A DNA stretch of 64,000 nucleotides from CAZVKN01 sp964627035 (lineage in GTDB: Bacteria > Electryoneota > AABM5-125-24 > Hatepunaeales > Hatepunaeaceae): assembly GCA_964627035.1 (NCBI GenBank), contig CAZVKN010000009.1, positions 1 through 64,000 on the forward strand. The letters are read 5' to 3'. The notes beneath the pieces were generated by a model, which had not been told where the DNA came from, did not search any database, and saw nothing but the letters and a program-made list of their open reading frames with translations. The position numbers were made by a program, and so were the translations under genes. Shown in pieces: positions 1 to 9,382 of the stretch (positions are counted from its first letter, which is position 1; every line of letters starts with the position of its first letter).

Positions 1-14
1 ATATAAGTCCATAA

Positions 15-33
15 CACTAAATATAATTTAGTG
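15..33. repeat. Short AT-rich palindrome
   Basis: Perfect 8-base inverted repeat (CACTAAAT and ATTTAGTG) around a 3-base centre. It could be an operator or a stem-loop of whatever lies left of the window. Nothing else supports a function. Confidence 0.3.
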
Positions 34-44
34 CAAGAACTTAA

Positions 45-422
45 GCAATCACCAAGTTTAATGAACTCCTTGAAGTAGCTGGAATCTCCCATCTTCCAAG
101 AATTGATCCACTAATGATTTGGGGAATCACATTCTGGGGCAGGTGCCTATATGGTAGCAACGAAATGATTAAGCTATCGATTGAGATCCAAGATGTCTTA
201 TTCAGAAAATTGTCTAATGTAGATATGACCTCTTTGGATCTAGACTCTCAGAAAGGTAGAAAATTGCTGAACCAAGTCTGTGATGTCCAGAGCATGTGGT
301 GCCACATACGGAAGGGGAATGACGTGTTCTTAACAACTGATAGGAATTTCTCCAAGACAACGAAATTGGATAAACTGCTTGCTCTTGGGGCAAAGCGCAT
401 ATGCCACCCCATTGATCTCTGA
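45..422 (+). pseudogene. PIN-like protein fragment
   Basis: The reading frame is open from just after a stop at 42-44 to the stop at 420-422, but the first ATG (114) has no good ribosome site and falls inside what reads as continuous protein. The C-terminal stretch, with HIRKGNDVFLTTDRNF followed by a leucine-rich helix and LGAKRI, resembles the end of PIN-like domains, where an acidic residue after TTD or TSD sits in the active site. The N-terminal half of such a protein is missing. I infer a remnant of a larger gene; a small intact gene starting at 114 is the alternative. Confidence 0.35.
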
Positions 423-574
423 AGTATTATTAACGGTTGTATTTTTTAATCATATTAGGATTAATAAGGTTCAGAGGTCTTGCCTTCATTAAATATTACT
501 ACAGTTTTCAGTGGCATCCCCCCTTTAATCACCCTAAATTAAAACTCTTATCAACTTTCATCCATTGAGAAATT

Positions 575-1315
575 GTGAGATTACCATCACTGACATTATT
601 GCTATTAGTTTCCATATCGCTCTGCTTTGCACAAGATGGCTCTGTCCAACCTAAATCTGACCATGAGAAGGATCTGGTTCTGGTGCTGCATGGGCTTGGT
701 CGAACGAAGGCTGCCATGTGGCTGCTCGCTACGAGGATCGAAGATGCAGGATTCGAAGCCAAACGGATCGGATACCACTCGCTGAATAAGTCGCCCGATG
801 AAGTCCTGCAAACGATCAGTGAAAAGATTCAGGCTGAAATCGTGGATACAAGCCGAACCGTCCACTTTGTCGGGCATTCACTCGGCGGGTTGATGATCCG
901 GGCATATCTCGACAGCAACCGAGTCACAAATCTCGGACGGGTTGTCCTCATGGGAACTCCAAATCAAGGAACCGTGTTGGTGGACAAATTCCGTGACACA
1001 TGGTGGATGAAGATGCTCGGTCCGATGACACTGGCACTCGGCACGGATAGCACAAGCTTCCCCGGTTCAATCGGCAGTCCGTACTATCCTATCGGGATCA
1101 TCGCTGGCATTAAGAGAATAATTGACAACGACTTCATCCTGCCGGGTGCTGACGATGGTCTGGTTCCGGTGCGATCTACCGTACTCAACGGCATGACAGA
1201 CCTCGTCATCGTTGACAGCGGTCATCTGATGATGCGATTTGATAAGGGGGTTGCGGATCAGACGGTGGCGTTCCTGATGCATGGGAGGTTTATTAAGAAA
1301 TTGGAGGGGGAGTAA
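575..1315 (+). CDS. Secreted alpha/beta-hydrolase, lipase-like
   Basis: A 246-residue protein read from a GTG start. Residues 1-19 form a signal peptide ending in CFAQ-D. The alpha/beta-hydrolase core shows LVLVLHGLGR near residue 35 (oxyanion region), the nucleophile elbow GHSLGG with Ser102, Asp193/194 in GADDGLVP and His217 in SGHLMM, so the catalytic triad is complete. The fold matches the bacterial lipase/PGAP1-like families acting on esters or acyl chains outside the cytoplasm; the substrate cannot be told. It stands alone, upstream of a repeat patch and convergent with the molybdoenzyme operon. The start is uncertain because no strong Shine-Dalgarno precedes it. Confidence 0.75.
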   Translation: MRLPSLTLLLLVSISLCFAQDGSVQPKSDHEKDLVLVLHGLGRTKAAMWLLATRIEDAGFEAKRIGYHSLNKSPDEVLQTISEKIQAEIVDTSRTVHFVGHSLGGLMIRAYLDSNRVTNLGRVVLMGTPNQGTVLVDKFRDTWWMKMLGPMTLALGTDSTSFPGSIGSPYYPIGIIAGIKRIIDNDFILPGADDGLVPVRSTVLNGMTDLVIVDSGHLMMRFDKGVADQTVAFLMHGRFIKKLEGE

Positions 1316-1322
1316 TCCGGTG

Positions 1323-1389
1323 AGATTCTCAGCAGATCAAGCAGATGAAGCAGATATTCTGGATTCCCGTCTGCACGGGAATGACGGGA
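1323..1389. repeat. Intergenic repeat patch
   Basis: Two dispersed motifs in tandem. The first (1328-1355, CAGCAGATCAAGCAGATGAA) recurs at about 6878-6905, and 9366-9389 is related in the other orientation. The second is the GTCATTC/GGAATCC family: ATTCCCGT and ACGGGAAT form a hairpin at 1363-1382. The patch lies between two convergent genes. Confidence 0.55.
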
Positions 1390-1429
1390 TTGTCTGGAAT
1401 GACGGGCGTCAGACAGAACTGAGAAGATT

Positions 1430-2245
1430 TTACTTCACCCTCTCTTCCCCTGTAAAGACAGTAGCCCTCGTCTCCCGCACGAATGCACACAGCGTGATCC
1501 CGCAACGCTCTGCAGTCTCAATCGCCAGTGATGTCGGTGCGGAGATGGCGGATATCAGCTCAATCCCGGCACGCACGCATTTGCTCACCATCTCAAGACT
1601 GACCCGTCCAGACAGTACAGCCCAGCAGCCTGCGGTATCAATCACCTCAAACAGACATTTACCAATAGCCTTGTCGAGTGCGTTGTGTCTGCCGGTGTCT
1701 TCTGCATGGGCAATCATATCTCCTGATTGATCCATGATTCCAATTACATGCGTGCCACCACAAGTTTCAAACAGAGGCTGCACCTGCTTTATGTCGTCCA
1801 GACCTTTTCGCAGTAGTTGTGGCGTAATCTGTAGTGTGTTCTCAACCTTTGGTAGTGAATCAAGTTTCTCGCTGAACTCCTCAGTGCCGCAAGCACCGCA
1901 CGATGACACAATGACCAGGTTCCGACCCGGGTCCATTATACGAGGTCTATCAATCGTCAACCTGATACGTACCGTTCCAATATCATCTTTGCACTCGTAA
2001 ATATCGGCTACATCACCCAAACTGTCAATCACACCCTCAGAGTACAGGAACCCCGCAGCCATCGCCAGCTTATCGGTCGGTGTACACAGAACGGTATAAT
2101 GTTCAATCCCCTCTACATCAATCAGTAGAGGGGATTCAATTATAACGTCAACCTGTTCCGCTATCGGATGTGAGTCTTTATCGGTAGTGATCCGCTTGGC
2201 TCCCACCTGACGGATTGCCTTGCGAATCACCTCTGAATTGTTCAT
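1430..2245 (-). CDS. fdhD: FdhD sulfurtransferase for molybdoenzyme maturation
   Basis: A 271-residue FdhD family protein. FdhD takes sulfur from the cysteine desulfurase IscS and passes it to the Mo-bis-MGD cofactor; it is required for formate dehydrogenases and some relatives. The active-site loop SSCGACG carries Cys116 and Cys119, and the conserved EDTGRHNALDK segment follows near residue 182. Length is normal. It is the last gene of a four-gene operon, 41 bases after the NrfD gene, which suggests that it matures the catalytic subunit encoded upstream. Confidence 0.93.
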   Translation of the reverse strand: MNNSEVIRKAIRQVGAKRITTDKDSHPIAEQVDVIIESPLLIDVEGIEHYTVLCTPTDKLAMAAGFLYSEGVIDSLGDVADIYECKDDIGTVRIRLTIDRPRIMDPGRNLVIVSSCGACGTEEFSEKLDSLPKVENTLQITPQLLRKGLDDIKQVQPLFETCGGTHVIGIMDQSGDMIAHAEDTGRHNALDKAIGKCLFEVIDTAGCWAVLSGRVSLEMVSKCVRAGIELISAISAPTSLAIETAERCGITLCAFVRETRATVFTGEERVK

Positions 2246-2286
2246 TACCGATTCCTAAATCAAATATCTGTTCATACAAAACTTGA

Positions 2287-3246
2287 TTATTTTGGAGGCA
2301 TCAACCCGATGCCCGGCTTGATCTCTTTTGGTCGTGCAATCCGACGGAACTCAAATCCACCCATATTCCAAGTCGGTAGAGCACCGCAGATCAGCACCGC
2401 CTGCCTCAGCAGCAGTCCACCGATCAGCCCGAGTAGCCCTCCTATGAACGCAAGTGTCAACAGCACGTTGCAAGGAGGATTGAACACATCAATATAGAGC
2501 ATCATTACCAGCGGAACACCAAGCCCGAATGTAAAATACCCGAGCACAAAAATCTGCTTGCGCATAATTCGCTCGGCTGATTCGCGTGTGTCCGGTTCTC
2601 TGAATGCAGACTGTAGGAAGAACACAATTGCCAACACCTCAACGATGACCAGCACCACCGCTTCAAGCGCCATGACACCAAGCTGGGACAAGTTCGCACT
2701 TCCATCAAACAGAACCAAGCCAAGCATAATCAGAAAATGTCCCGTCACCAACCCGGACACCACGAATACGACCGGTACTGTGCCCGATCTCCAGAACGGT
2801 ATCCCCTTTGAAGCACCAAGCAGGATTCCTGTGTATGCCATTGTCAAAACTGCAAATATGATACCCGCTCCTGCAAGCATGTTCATGCCGGTTGTACTGA
2901 GATTGACAATTCTGAATTGATGTATAACAAGATGCAGAAATGAGATTACCATGAACAGCGAAATAATCCAGAAACCACGCGCTATCCACGATGTTCCCGG
3001 TTTTAGTCCCGCGAGAATGAATTTGCTCGGATTACCTAAATCAAAAACTAATACGAGACTCCCGATGAGTAGCGCCGGAAAACCGATCCACAACCCGATG
3101 GTTGTCGAGATTTCCATCCCCTTCCCAAGGAAGCTGTTTATTGCAGCAATAGTGTAAGCTCCTCCACCGAGTCCTCCGAGAAAGAGATACACAGCAAGCA
3201 GAAATCCCCACTCTTTTTGCAGTTGACCATTTACTTTTGGATTCAT
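2287..3246 (-). CDS. NrfD/PsrC-family membrane subunit
   Basis: A 319-residue integral membrane protein with about eight hydrophobic segments. The opening EWGFLLAVYLFLGGLGGGAY is typical of the NrfD/PsrC family, the quinone-interacting membrane anchors of complex iron-sulfur molybdoenzymes such as polysulfide, thiosulfate and tetrathionate reductases. It binds no heme and passes electrons between membrane quinone and the FeS subunit. It starts 63 bases after the FeS gene, behind a GAGAG ribosome site. Both families and gene order support a three-subunit membrane complex. Confidence 0.88.
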   Translation of the reverse strand: MNPKVNGQLQKEWGFLLAVYLFLGGLGGGAYTIAAINSFLGKGMEISTTIGLWIGFPALLIGSLVLVFDLGNPSKFILAGLKPGTSWIARGFWIISLFMVISFLHLVIHQFRIVNLSTTGMNMLAGAGIIFAVLTMAYTGILLGASKGIPFWRSGTVPVVFVVSGLVTGHFLIMLGLVLFDGSANLSQLGVMALEAVVLVIVEVLAIVFFLQSAFREPDTRESAERIMRKQIFVLGYFTFGLGVPLVMMLYIDVFNPPCNVLLTLAFIGGLLGLIGGLLLRQAVLICGALPTWNMGGFEFRRIARPKEIKPGIGLMPPK

Positions 3247-3309
3247 ATTTACTCTCTATCTTTCTGTTTGAAAAGCTGAATTGAGGGATAATTCACCCCT
3301 CCAAACCTG

Positions 3310-3936
3310 CTACCTCGGTGCGAGGTAGTACACTTTCGGCTTGTTTCCAAGCTCGGGATTCAATACTTCACCACGATGTTTACGGATCAGAATAGAAATC
3401 TCGCTGTTAGAATCGCTGAGATCACCGAATGTCCTGGCGTTTGCGCTACACGCTTCAACACATGCAGGCAGCTTGCCTTCCTCGAGAAGATCGAGGCAGA
3501 AATCGCACTTCGTTGCCACACCACATCCGGACTTCTCTTCCCAATACTCTTTAGCAAACTGCTCGTACTCTGATAATGGGAGTCCTTCCGGAAAGTAGCT
3601 TTCCCATTTCTCCACCGAGTAGCGCGCTCCATAAGGGCAAGCCATTATGCAATACTTGCAGCCCATGCATTTATCTTTTTCCACGATAACGATTCCGTTG
3701 TCAAGCTGCTGGGTTGCACCTGTCGGGCAGACCTCCATACAGGAAGGCTCATCACAGTGCATGCACAACACCGGAAGCGCCTGCCGCATTGTGTTGGGGA
3801 ATTTTCCACGTTCACCCTTCAATAGACGCGCCCAGAACACGTTAGGGGGAGTGTGATTTTTAACTTTACAAGCCATGACGCAGGCGTAACATCCGTAACA
3901 CCGTTTCAAGTCTATGACCATTCCATATTGTGGCAT
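3310..3936 (-). CDS. Four-cluster ferredoxin subunit (DmsB/PhsB/NrfC type)
   Basis: A 208-residue electron-transfer subunit with sixteen cysteines in four groups: C13/16/19/23, C58/61/66/70, C90/93/96/100 and C144/147/159/163. This is the standard 4 x [4Fe-4S] pattern of DmsB, PhsB and PsrB subunits. The protein has no signal peptide, as usual for the family. The start follows GGAG with a 7-base spacer. Lying between the molybdopterin and NrfD genes, it should shuttle electrons between the Mo site and quinone. Confidence 0.93.
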   Translation of the reverse strand: MPQYGMVIDLKRCYGCYACVMACKVKNHTPPNVFWARLLKGERGKFPNTMRQALPVLCMHCDEPSCMEVCPTGATQQLDNGIVIVEKDKCMGCKYCIMACPYGARYSVEKWESYFPEGLPLSEYEQFAKEYWEEKSGCGVATKCDFCLDLLEEGKLPACVEACSANARTFGDLSDSNSEISILIRKHRGEVLNPELGNKPKVYYLAPR

Positions 3937-3969
3937 ATTATATCTCCAGTTGTTTCCGAGTTAACACCG

Positions 3970-6639
3970 TCAATCGGCTTTGTAAACTTTGACCCGACAG
4001 CAGATGTCCTGGTTAAATGTCAGTGGATCGGTGTGCTCAAGATCCATCTCAACCAGATCGTTGAAAAAGACTCCTTTCCCTTTGGCAATCGGCATATATT
4101 TGCCCCAGTGACCGGCGACTGCAGCAATGGCGAGGTGCTTGGGTTCGATTCCTTCGCAAAGAGACACCCACCCCTTAACACGGTGCCCTTTGTTGTTTTC
4201 CAGCCAGACCTTGTCACCATCGGCTATCCCCTTTTCAGCAGCGGTATCCTTGTGCATCTGTATTGCATACACATAGGGATCTTCCTGAGCACACTCGTCA
4301 AGATACGGGTTCTGCTGCGTCAGTGAGTTGCAATGAACCACCGCTCGCCAGTAGAATGTGTTCATGTCATATTCAGGATCATCTTCGGTATGAGTGGGGC
4401 ATGGATACCAGTCAGCGAGAGCCTTGAACCGCGACCAGTCAAAGTTGAAGAAATCGTTACCTTTGTACTCATTCCACAGCTTATCTATCTTCTCACCGGA
4501 ATCAATGAAATATTCAAAGTAAACCGGCACACGTGATGGATTGAACCATTTCCAGTAAACATCCTCTTTGCGTTTGGGCCAGGTAAACACGCCATGCTTT
4601 TTGAAGTACTCCAGATCATGTTCATCACCAAATCTGTCTCTGACCAAACGATCACAGACATCTTCCCAGGTATGCTCTACGCTGCCATCCTCGACAAGCT
4701 TGTTCTTGGGATCCATCTCACCCCCATAGCGGATGGGAATGGTGTCGTTGAGTCCTTTGTAATATTTCCCAAGAATCCCGCATCGCTTGCTGATGTCGAG
4801 CATGACCTTGTTGAAATCGCGTCTTTCATATAGCGGTTCCACAACAGGCTGGCGGATTGTCCAACCCCAGTCGTCTTCACCCTGAGGGTGTGAGAATGTT
4901 GAGGGGAAGCTAACTGCCGGAGTAAAGCGTTCGAGATAGCAGGCATCAGGTAAAACAATGTCCGCAACTGCCTCTTCAAATTCGGTAATATATAGTTGGA
5001 AAGAGAAAATAAATTTAAACTTCTTCAGGAAATTCTCGGTGACCGTTTCAGCATTACCCATAGTCATCACTGAATTCGAGCCGAAGTTTATCATTACATC
5101 CGGTCGGTATGGAATTTCAAATCGCTCCAGAATGTCAAACCATTCCGGGCTGCAAATAGTGAATGCATTGTATATCGAAGTCGGGAACATGTCGTGAAGA
5201 TCCAGTCTCGTCGGAGGCTTCGGCTCACGCAGAGGATAAGGTACATGATCGTAAACCCATGCTTTTGCCGTCAGGAGACCATCGGGACAGGGATAAGGAA
5301 TCTGGTACGGTTTTCCGGTCTTCTTGTACCCATCCTGAACGGTCGCACCGAGCCCCATCGCACTTCCATAAGTATCCGCTGCACCGACAATATGATTGAC
5401 CATATCAATTGACAGGCATGTCCAACCTGAATTGGTGTGACCCTGCGAACCGCGGAAGAAGTGGGTTGCCACCGGTCGTCTTGGAACCTTCTTCGGACCG
5501 TTTTCGGTCTCGATTGTTACCGTTGACCCGATCTCGGCAGCCTCACCGAACTCTTTTGCAATTCTGCTGACGTCCGCTGCTGGAACCCACGTGATCTCCT
5601 CGACATACTCGGGAGTGTATTTCTTGACATGCTCCTTCAGCAGTTCAAATGCAGGGGTACACTCAACACCGTCAACCGTGTACTTACCTGTCAGGGCAAC
5701 TTCGTGAGCTTCATCTTCATACTCAACCCGCGTAACTGATGGATCATTATGTATCTTTGGACAGTTGTCAACCAGATCCCATACCAGCGGATTGTTGGTC
5801 TCTTTATCACGCATGTATCTTCCGTCTGACGGTCGAATCAGGTACGGTGAATTCGATTTATACATGAGATACTCACGGTCGTAGATTCCGTGCTCGTTAA
5901 TCAGAGAATTGACCAGTCCTAATGCTAAAGCTCCATCTGTACCGACCCGAATCGGAACCCATTCGTGACCTTTGGATGCTTGAGCACTCATGAACGGATC
6001 GAACACTACATTCTTGAAGCCTCTGAACCGCGCATCAGCAACCTGAGTAGCGTTTTGCACCGCTGTATGACCTGCACCGTGACCCTTTGAGCATCCGAAA
6101 TTCAGCGCATAGTTGCAGTTGGCGAAGTCGGGGATGATTGACCACGACACGTGCATAATGCCGTTCATGAAGTGTGCGCCGTTCCCGCAGTGTAAACCAC
6201 CGCCTGACACCCAGTAATTAGGCGTACCGAACGCCTTCATAAAGCTGATAACGCCGAATCTTATCTCAGAGGCTTGGGTTGTTGTTGCCTGGAAGAACAT
6301 TCCGCGTGGGTCACGCTCCTGACACTCTTTTAGCTTGGTGGTGATAGTGTCCAGTGCTTCATCCCATGAGATACGCTCCCATTTGGGATCAACGCCAAGA
6401 CCTTTTTCGGGATTTGTTCTTTTCATCGGATAATTTACGCGGTACGGATCGTAAAGAAGATGGGGTGCGGCGAGACCTTTAGCGCAGATTGACCCCCGTC
6501 CAGTCGGGGCTTCGGGGTTGCCTTCGACCTGCGTTACAATGCCGTCCTGCCTCCGGACGTTGATACCGCACATGCAGTAGCACTGCCCACAACAGGTTGG
6601 GACCCAAACATCTTCTTTTGCTTTAGTAGCATCTACCAT
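3970..6639 (-). CDS. Molybdopterin oxidoreductase catalytic subunit without Tat signal
   Basis: An 889-residue member of the DMSO reductase/CISM family. The N-terminal cluster site is C17-x2-C20-x3-C24...C52, and the likely Mo ligand is Cys151 in LHCGNGAH. A C-terminal molybdopterin-dinucleotide binding domain follows residue 780. I place the start at 6639, behind AGGAG with a 7-base spacer, not at the ATG seven codons upstream that lies before this ribosome site. Neither start gives a twin-arginine signal, so the subunit probably faces the cytoplasm. The substrate is unresolved: polysulfide or thiosulfate reductase-like is the nearest architecture, and formate or arsenate chemistry is not excluded. 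First gene of the operon ending in fdhD. Confidence 0.87.
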   Translation of the reverse strand: MVDATKAKEDVWVPTCCGQCYCMCGINVRRQDGIVTQVEGNPEAPTGRGSICAKGLAAPHLLYDPYRVNYPMKRTNPEKGLGVDPKWERISWDEALDTITTKLKECQERDPRGMFFQATTTQASEIRFGVISFMKAFGTPNYWVSGGGLHCGNGAHFMNGIMHVSWSIIPDFANCNYALNFGCSKGHGAGHTAVQNATQVADARFRGFKNVVFDPFMSAQASKGHEWVPIRVGTDGALALGLVNSLINEHGIYDREYLMYKSNSPYLIRPSDGRYMRDKETNNPLVWDLVDNCPKIHNDPSVTRVEYEDEAHEVALTGKYTVDGVECTPAFELLKEHVKKYTPEYVEEITWVPAADVSRIAKEFGEAAEIGSTVTIETENGPKKVPRRPVATHFFRGSQGHTNSGWTCLSIDMVNHIVGAADTYGSAMGLGATVQDGYKKTGKPYQIPYPCPDGLLTAKAWVYDHVPYPLREPKPPTRLDLHDMFPTSIYNAFTICSPEWFDILERFEIPYRPDVMINFGSNSVMTMGNAETVTENFLKKFKFIFSFQLYITEFEEAVADIVLPDACYLERFTPAVSFPSTFSHPQGEDDWGWTIRQPVVEPLYERRDFNKVMLDISKRCGILGKYYKGLNDTIPIRYGGEMDPKNKLVEDGSVEHTWEDVCDRLVRDRFGDEHDLEYFKKHGVFTWPKRKEDVYWKWFNPSRVPVYFEYFIDSGEKIDKLWNEYKGNDFFNFDWSRFKALADWYPCPTHTEDDPEYDMNTFYWRAVVHCNSLTQQNPYLDECAQEDPYVYAIQMHKDTAAEKGIADGDKVWLENNKGHRVKGWVSLCEGIEPKHLAIAAVAGHWGKYMPIAKGKGVFFNDLVEMDLEHTDPLTFNQDICCRVKVYKAD

Positions 6640-7058
6640 TGGTTGACTCCTGTAATCCATTATATATATATCGCCGATGCAGTTGAACTGCGCAGAGGAT
6701 TTGTGCGCTGTATGTGGGATGAGTCACTGCTGTAAGGCGTGCGACTCACAAGATTCACCTGAGCAGCTGACGTTAACGTTTTGGAATGGTCATTTGATTA
6801 ATATAAGAAAACAGGTCGTGAAAGTAAACACATGAGCTGCATGAGAAAGGGGGTTGGGGAGGATGGGGGAAGAGATTCTCAGCAGATAAAGCGGATGAAG
6901 CAGATTTAGGTGATTTTGTGATTGAGTAATTCAGTAATTGGGTGATTCGGCATATTGCCCCGGTTTCGGGGAAACCGGGCTACGTTCAACACTTGTAATT
7001 ATGATGTTTTGTAGTTATCATGCTTGTGTATGAGTTTCACCGGAATTCGGAGGTTATT
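6640..7058. other. Divergent intergenic region with repeats
   Basis: About 420 bases between the molybdoenzyme operon and the LVIVD gene, so it must hold both promoters. I could not assign convincing -35/-10 boxes. It contains a copy of the CAGCAGATnAAGCrGATGAAGCAG motif (about 6878-6905) and the hairpin CCCGGTTTCGGGGAAACCGGG followed by CTACG (6959-6979). No gene-like frame was seen. Confidence 0.5.
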
Positions 7059-9233
7059 ATGAGATGGTTGGTTGTTGTGGTTGTACTCGCTGTCTGCTCG
7101 ACAGGAATTGCGCAGGATGCTGAGAATGTGGAGATGGTTGGGAGGATTTATAATTACTGGGAAGATGCAACAGATGTAAAGATCATTGATGAATTAGCTT
7201 ATGTTGCTGCTGGACGTTCGGGTCTCCAGATTGTGGATGTGTCCGATCTCAATAACATCAATGTTATCGCATATTGGGATGATAATCCGGGTTATGCAAG
7301 TTCGATTGATATTGCTGGTGAATTTGCATTTGTAGCTGATGGCACTGGTGGTCTTCGAATCATTTCATTAAATGATCCTGAAAGTCCCGAAGAAATCGCA
7401 TTTTGTGGTGGATCCGGAGATATCAAAGATGTTGTTATCTCCGGTAATTATGCTTATGTAGCAGATTATAGACATGGAATAAGAGATCCCGGTGGACTAC
7501 GCATAATCTCAATAGCAGAACCGGATGATCCTGAGGAAGTTGGATATGTTGAGTCACAATCTGCTATTGCATTATCTGTATCTGATCAATATGCCTATCT
7601 AGTCGATGAGGGAGAAGGTTTGATTGTGATTAATATATCTGATCCTGAAAATCCAGAAGAAGTTGGAAGATGTGAAGACACAGTCTTACCTGCAGGCGTT
7701 GTGGTTTCTGATGAATATGCGTACCTCTGTGAATTTGGTGGTTTGTGTATAATTTCAATTGCTGATCCTGAAAATCCCGAGTGGATAGGGCAGTTATATC
7801 TTCACGTTGATGTGCCGAAGGACATACAGATAGCGGATGAACTCCTTTATGTTAGCTATGAAGATGAAGGTCTTTTTGCAGTCTCATTGAATGATCCTGA
7901 TAATCCAGAGGTTGTCGGACAGTTTGAAGTAGGTAATATCGCTGGAATAGCAATTGAAAATGACTGTGCTTATGTAACAAATGGTAATAATATGCTGCAA
8001 ATGATATCAGTAGAGAATCCAGAAAATCTTGAGTTTATCGGAGGCTATAGTACTGGTGGGTATGCTGAGGATGTTGTAGTTTCAGGGGATTATGTGTATG
8101 CCGCAAATGGATCTAATGGTTTGTGCATAGTTTCAATTGATCCACAGAATCTAGAAGAAGTAGGAAACTATGATACACCAGGAATTGCTTACAATGTTGC
8201 TGTGTCCGGTGACTATGCCTATGTAGCCGACTACCTTAGTGGTTTGCGTGTTGTTTCGGTGGCTGATCCCGAGAATCCGGAAGAGGTCGGAGACGTGGCA
8301 GTGAGATCCAGAGACGTGGCAGTTTCCGAAGACTTTGCATATGTAGTATATAATAACAATTTGGATGTGCTATCCGTTGAAGATCCCGAGAATCCACAAA
8401 GAGTTGGACAATACCGTAGTAGATATATTGGGTGGATTCGTTCTGTTGAGATATCGGGGAATCTCATTTTCTTATGTTCGCTTCCAGATTATGATGTATT
8501 TGAAGATCGTGACTTTGGTGGTAAACTAACAATAATATCCGTTGAAGATCCCGAAAATCCGGAAGAAATAGGATCTATATATAATTTGGACGATATAATG
8601 GATGTTTGGGTTTCCGGAGATTACGCTTACTTAGCTGTAAACAACCAAAGAGGTTTGCGTGTTGTTTCGATTGCTGATCCAGCAAATCCACGAGAAGTGG
8701 GTTATTACGATTCGCCATTACGAAATGCAAAGGGTATAGCTGTTTCAGGTAACTATGCATATGTAACAGATTGGCGTCGCGGATTATTTGTTATCTCAAT
8801 TGCTGATCCGGAGAATCCCGAGGAAGTTGGATTCTTCGATACCCCCGGGGTAGCGAGTAGTGTTGCATTATTAGAAGATGGATTAATCTACGTCGCTGAT
8901 CACAGTAACCTCGGCATCTACCGCTTTACCGATCCAGCAGACGTAAATGATAGCTTCATCCTTCCTCCATCATCCTTTACCCTCCTATGCGCCTACCCCA
9001 ATCCCTTCAATTCCCAGACCCTCATCAGCTACCAATTGCCAACCGAGACACACCTTGACCTCGGGCTGTATGATATCTCCGGTCGGCAGGTTATGACGCT
9101 GTTCTCCGGGGTGCGATCTGCGGGCGTGTGGAGTACGATGCTAGATGGGAATGGATTGGTGAGTGGAGTCTATTTCATCAGATTGAACTCAGATGAGCAG
9201 CAACTGTCGCAGAAGGTGGTTCTCATTAAGTGA
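7059..9233 (+). CDS. LVIVD-repeat secreted protein with T9SS sorting domain
   Basis: A 724-residue protein. The start at 7059 follows GGAGG (7049-7053) and gives a signal peptide ending CSTGIAQ; an ATG 39 bases upstream gives no signal. From residue 25 to about 620 it is built of some fourteen units of 40-45 residues with consensus GLRVISIADPENPEEVG...VSGDYAYVAD, the LVIVD repeat, expected to form a beta-propeller-like surface domain. Residues 630-724 carry CAYPNPFNSQTLISYQLP and ISGRQVMTL, a type A sorting domain used by the type IX secretion system. No T9SS gene lies in the window. Role unknown; probably a cell-surface or released protein. Confidence 0.85.
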   Translation: MRWLVVVVVLAVCSTGIAQDAENVEMVGRIYNYWEDATDVKIIDELAYVAAGRSGLQIVDVSDLNNINVIAYWDDNPGYASSIDIAGEFAFVADGTGGLRIISLNDPESPEEIAFCGGSGDIKDVVISGNYAYVADYRHGIRDPGGLRIISIAEPDDPEEVGYVESQSAIALSVSDQYAYLVDEGEGLIVINISDPENPEEVGRCEDTVLPAGVVVSDEYAYLCEFGGLCIISIADPENPEWIGQLYLHVDVPKDIQIADELLYVSYEDEGLFAVSLNDPDNPEVVGQFEVGNIAGIAIENDCAYVTNGNNMLQMISVENPENLEFIGGYSTGGYAEDVVVSGDYVYAANGSNGLCIVSIDPQNLEEVGNYDTPGIAYNVAVSGDYAYVADYLSGLRVVSVADPENPEEVGDVAVRSRDVAVSEDFAYVVYNNNLDVLSVEDPENPQRVGQYRSRYIGWIRSVEISGNLIFLCSLPDYDVFEDRDFGGKLTIISVEDPENPEEIGSIYNLDDIMDVWVSGDYAYLAVNNQRGLRVVSIADPANPREVGYYDSPLRNAKGIAVSGNYAYVTDWRRGLFVISIADPENPEEVGFFDTPGVASSVALLEDGLIYVADHSNLGIYRFTDPADVNDSFILPPSSFTLLCAYPNPFNSQTLISYQLPTETHLDLGLYDISGRQVMTLFSGVRSAGVWSTMLDGNGLVSGVYFIRLNSDEQQLSQKVVLIK

Positions 9234-9245
9234 GAAAGTAAGAAA

Positions 9246-9318
9246 GAATAACCACCAAGGCACGAAGACACCAAGAAAACCATTAATAGTCTTCTTTGTG
9301 ACTTGGTGTTTTGGTAGT
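9246..9318. repeat. CACCAAG inverted repeat
   Basis: ACCACCAAGGCACGAAGACACCAAG and, after about 20 bases, CTTTGTGACTTGGTGTTTTGGTAG form an imperfect inverted repeat. Related copies lie at 13931-14014, 40386-40420 and about 61537-61560. It sits just after the LVIVD gene and might end transcripts, though there is no clean T-run. Confidence 0.5.
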
Positions 9319-9382
9319 GAGATAGAATTATCCCCCCTTACTCCCCCCTACTTTGTATGAGGGGAAAATCTGCTTAATCCGC

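Noticed and set aside
1281..1730. 149-codon plus-strand frame opposite fdhD
   Set aside because: It begins inside the hydrolase gene, passes through a repeat and runs antisense to the well-supported fdhD.
3970..6639. Calling the molybdoenzyme a formate dehydrogenase because of fdhD
   Set aside because: FdhD also serves other bis-MGD enzymes, and the NrfD/FeS partners fit sulfur-compound reductases at least as well; the substrate was left open.
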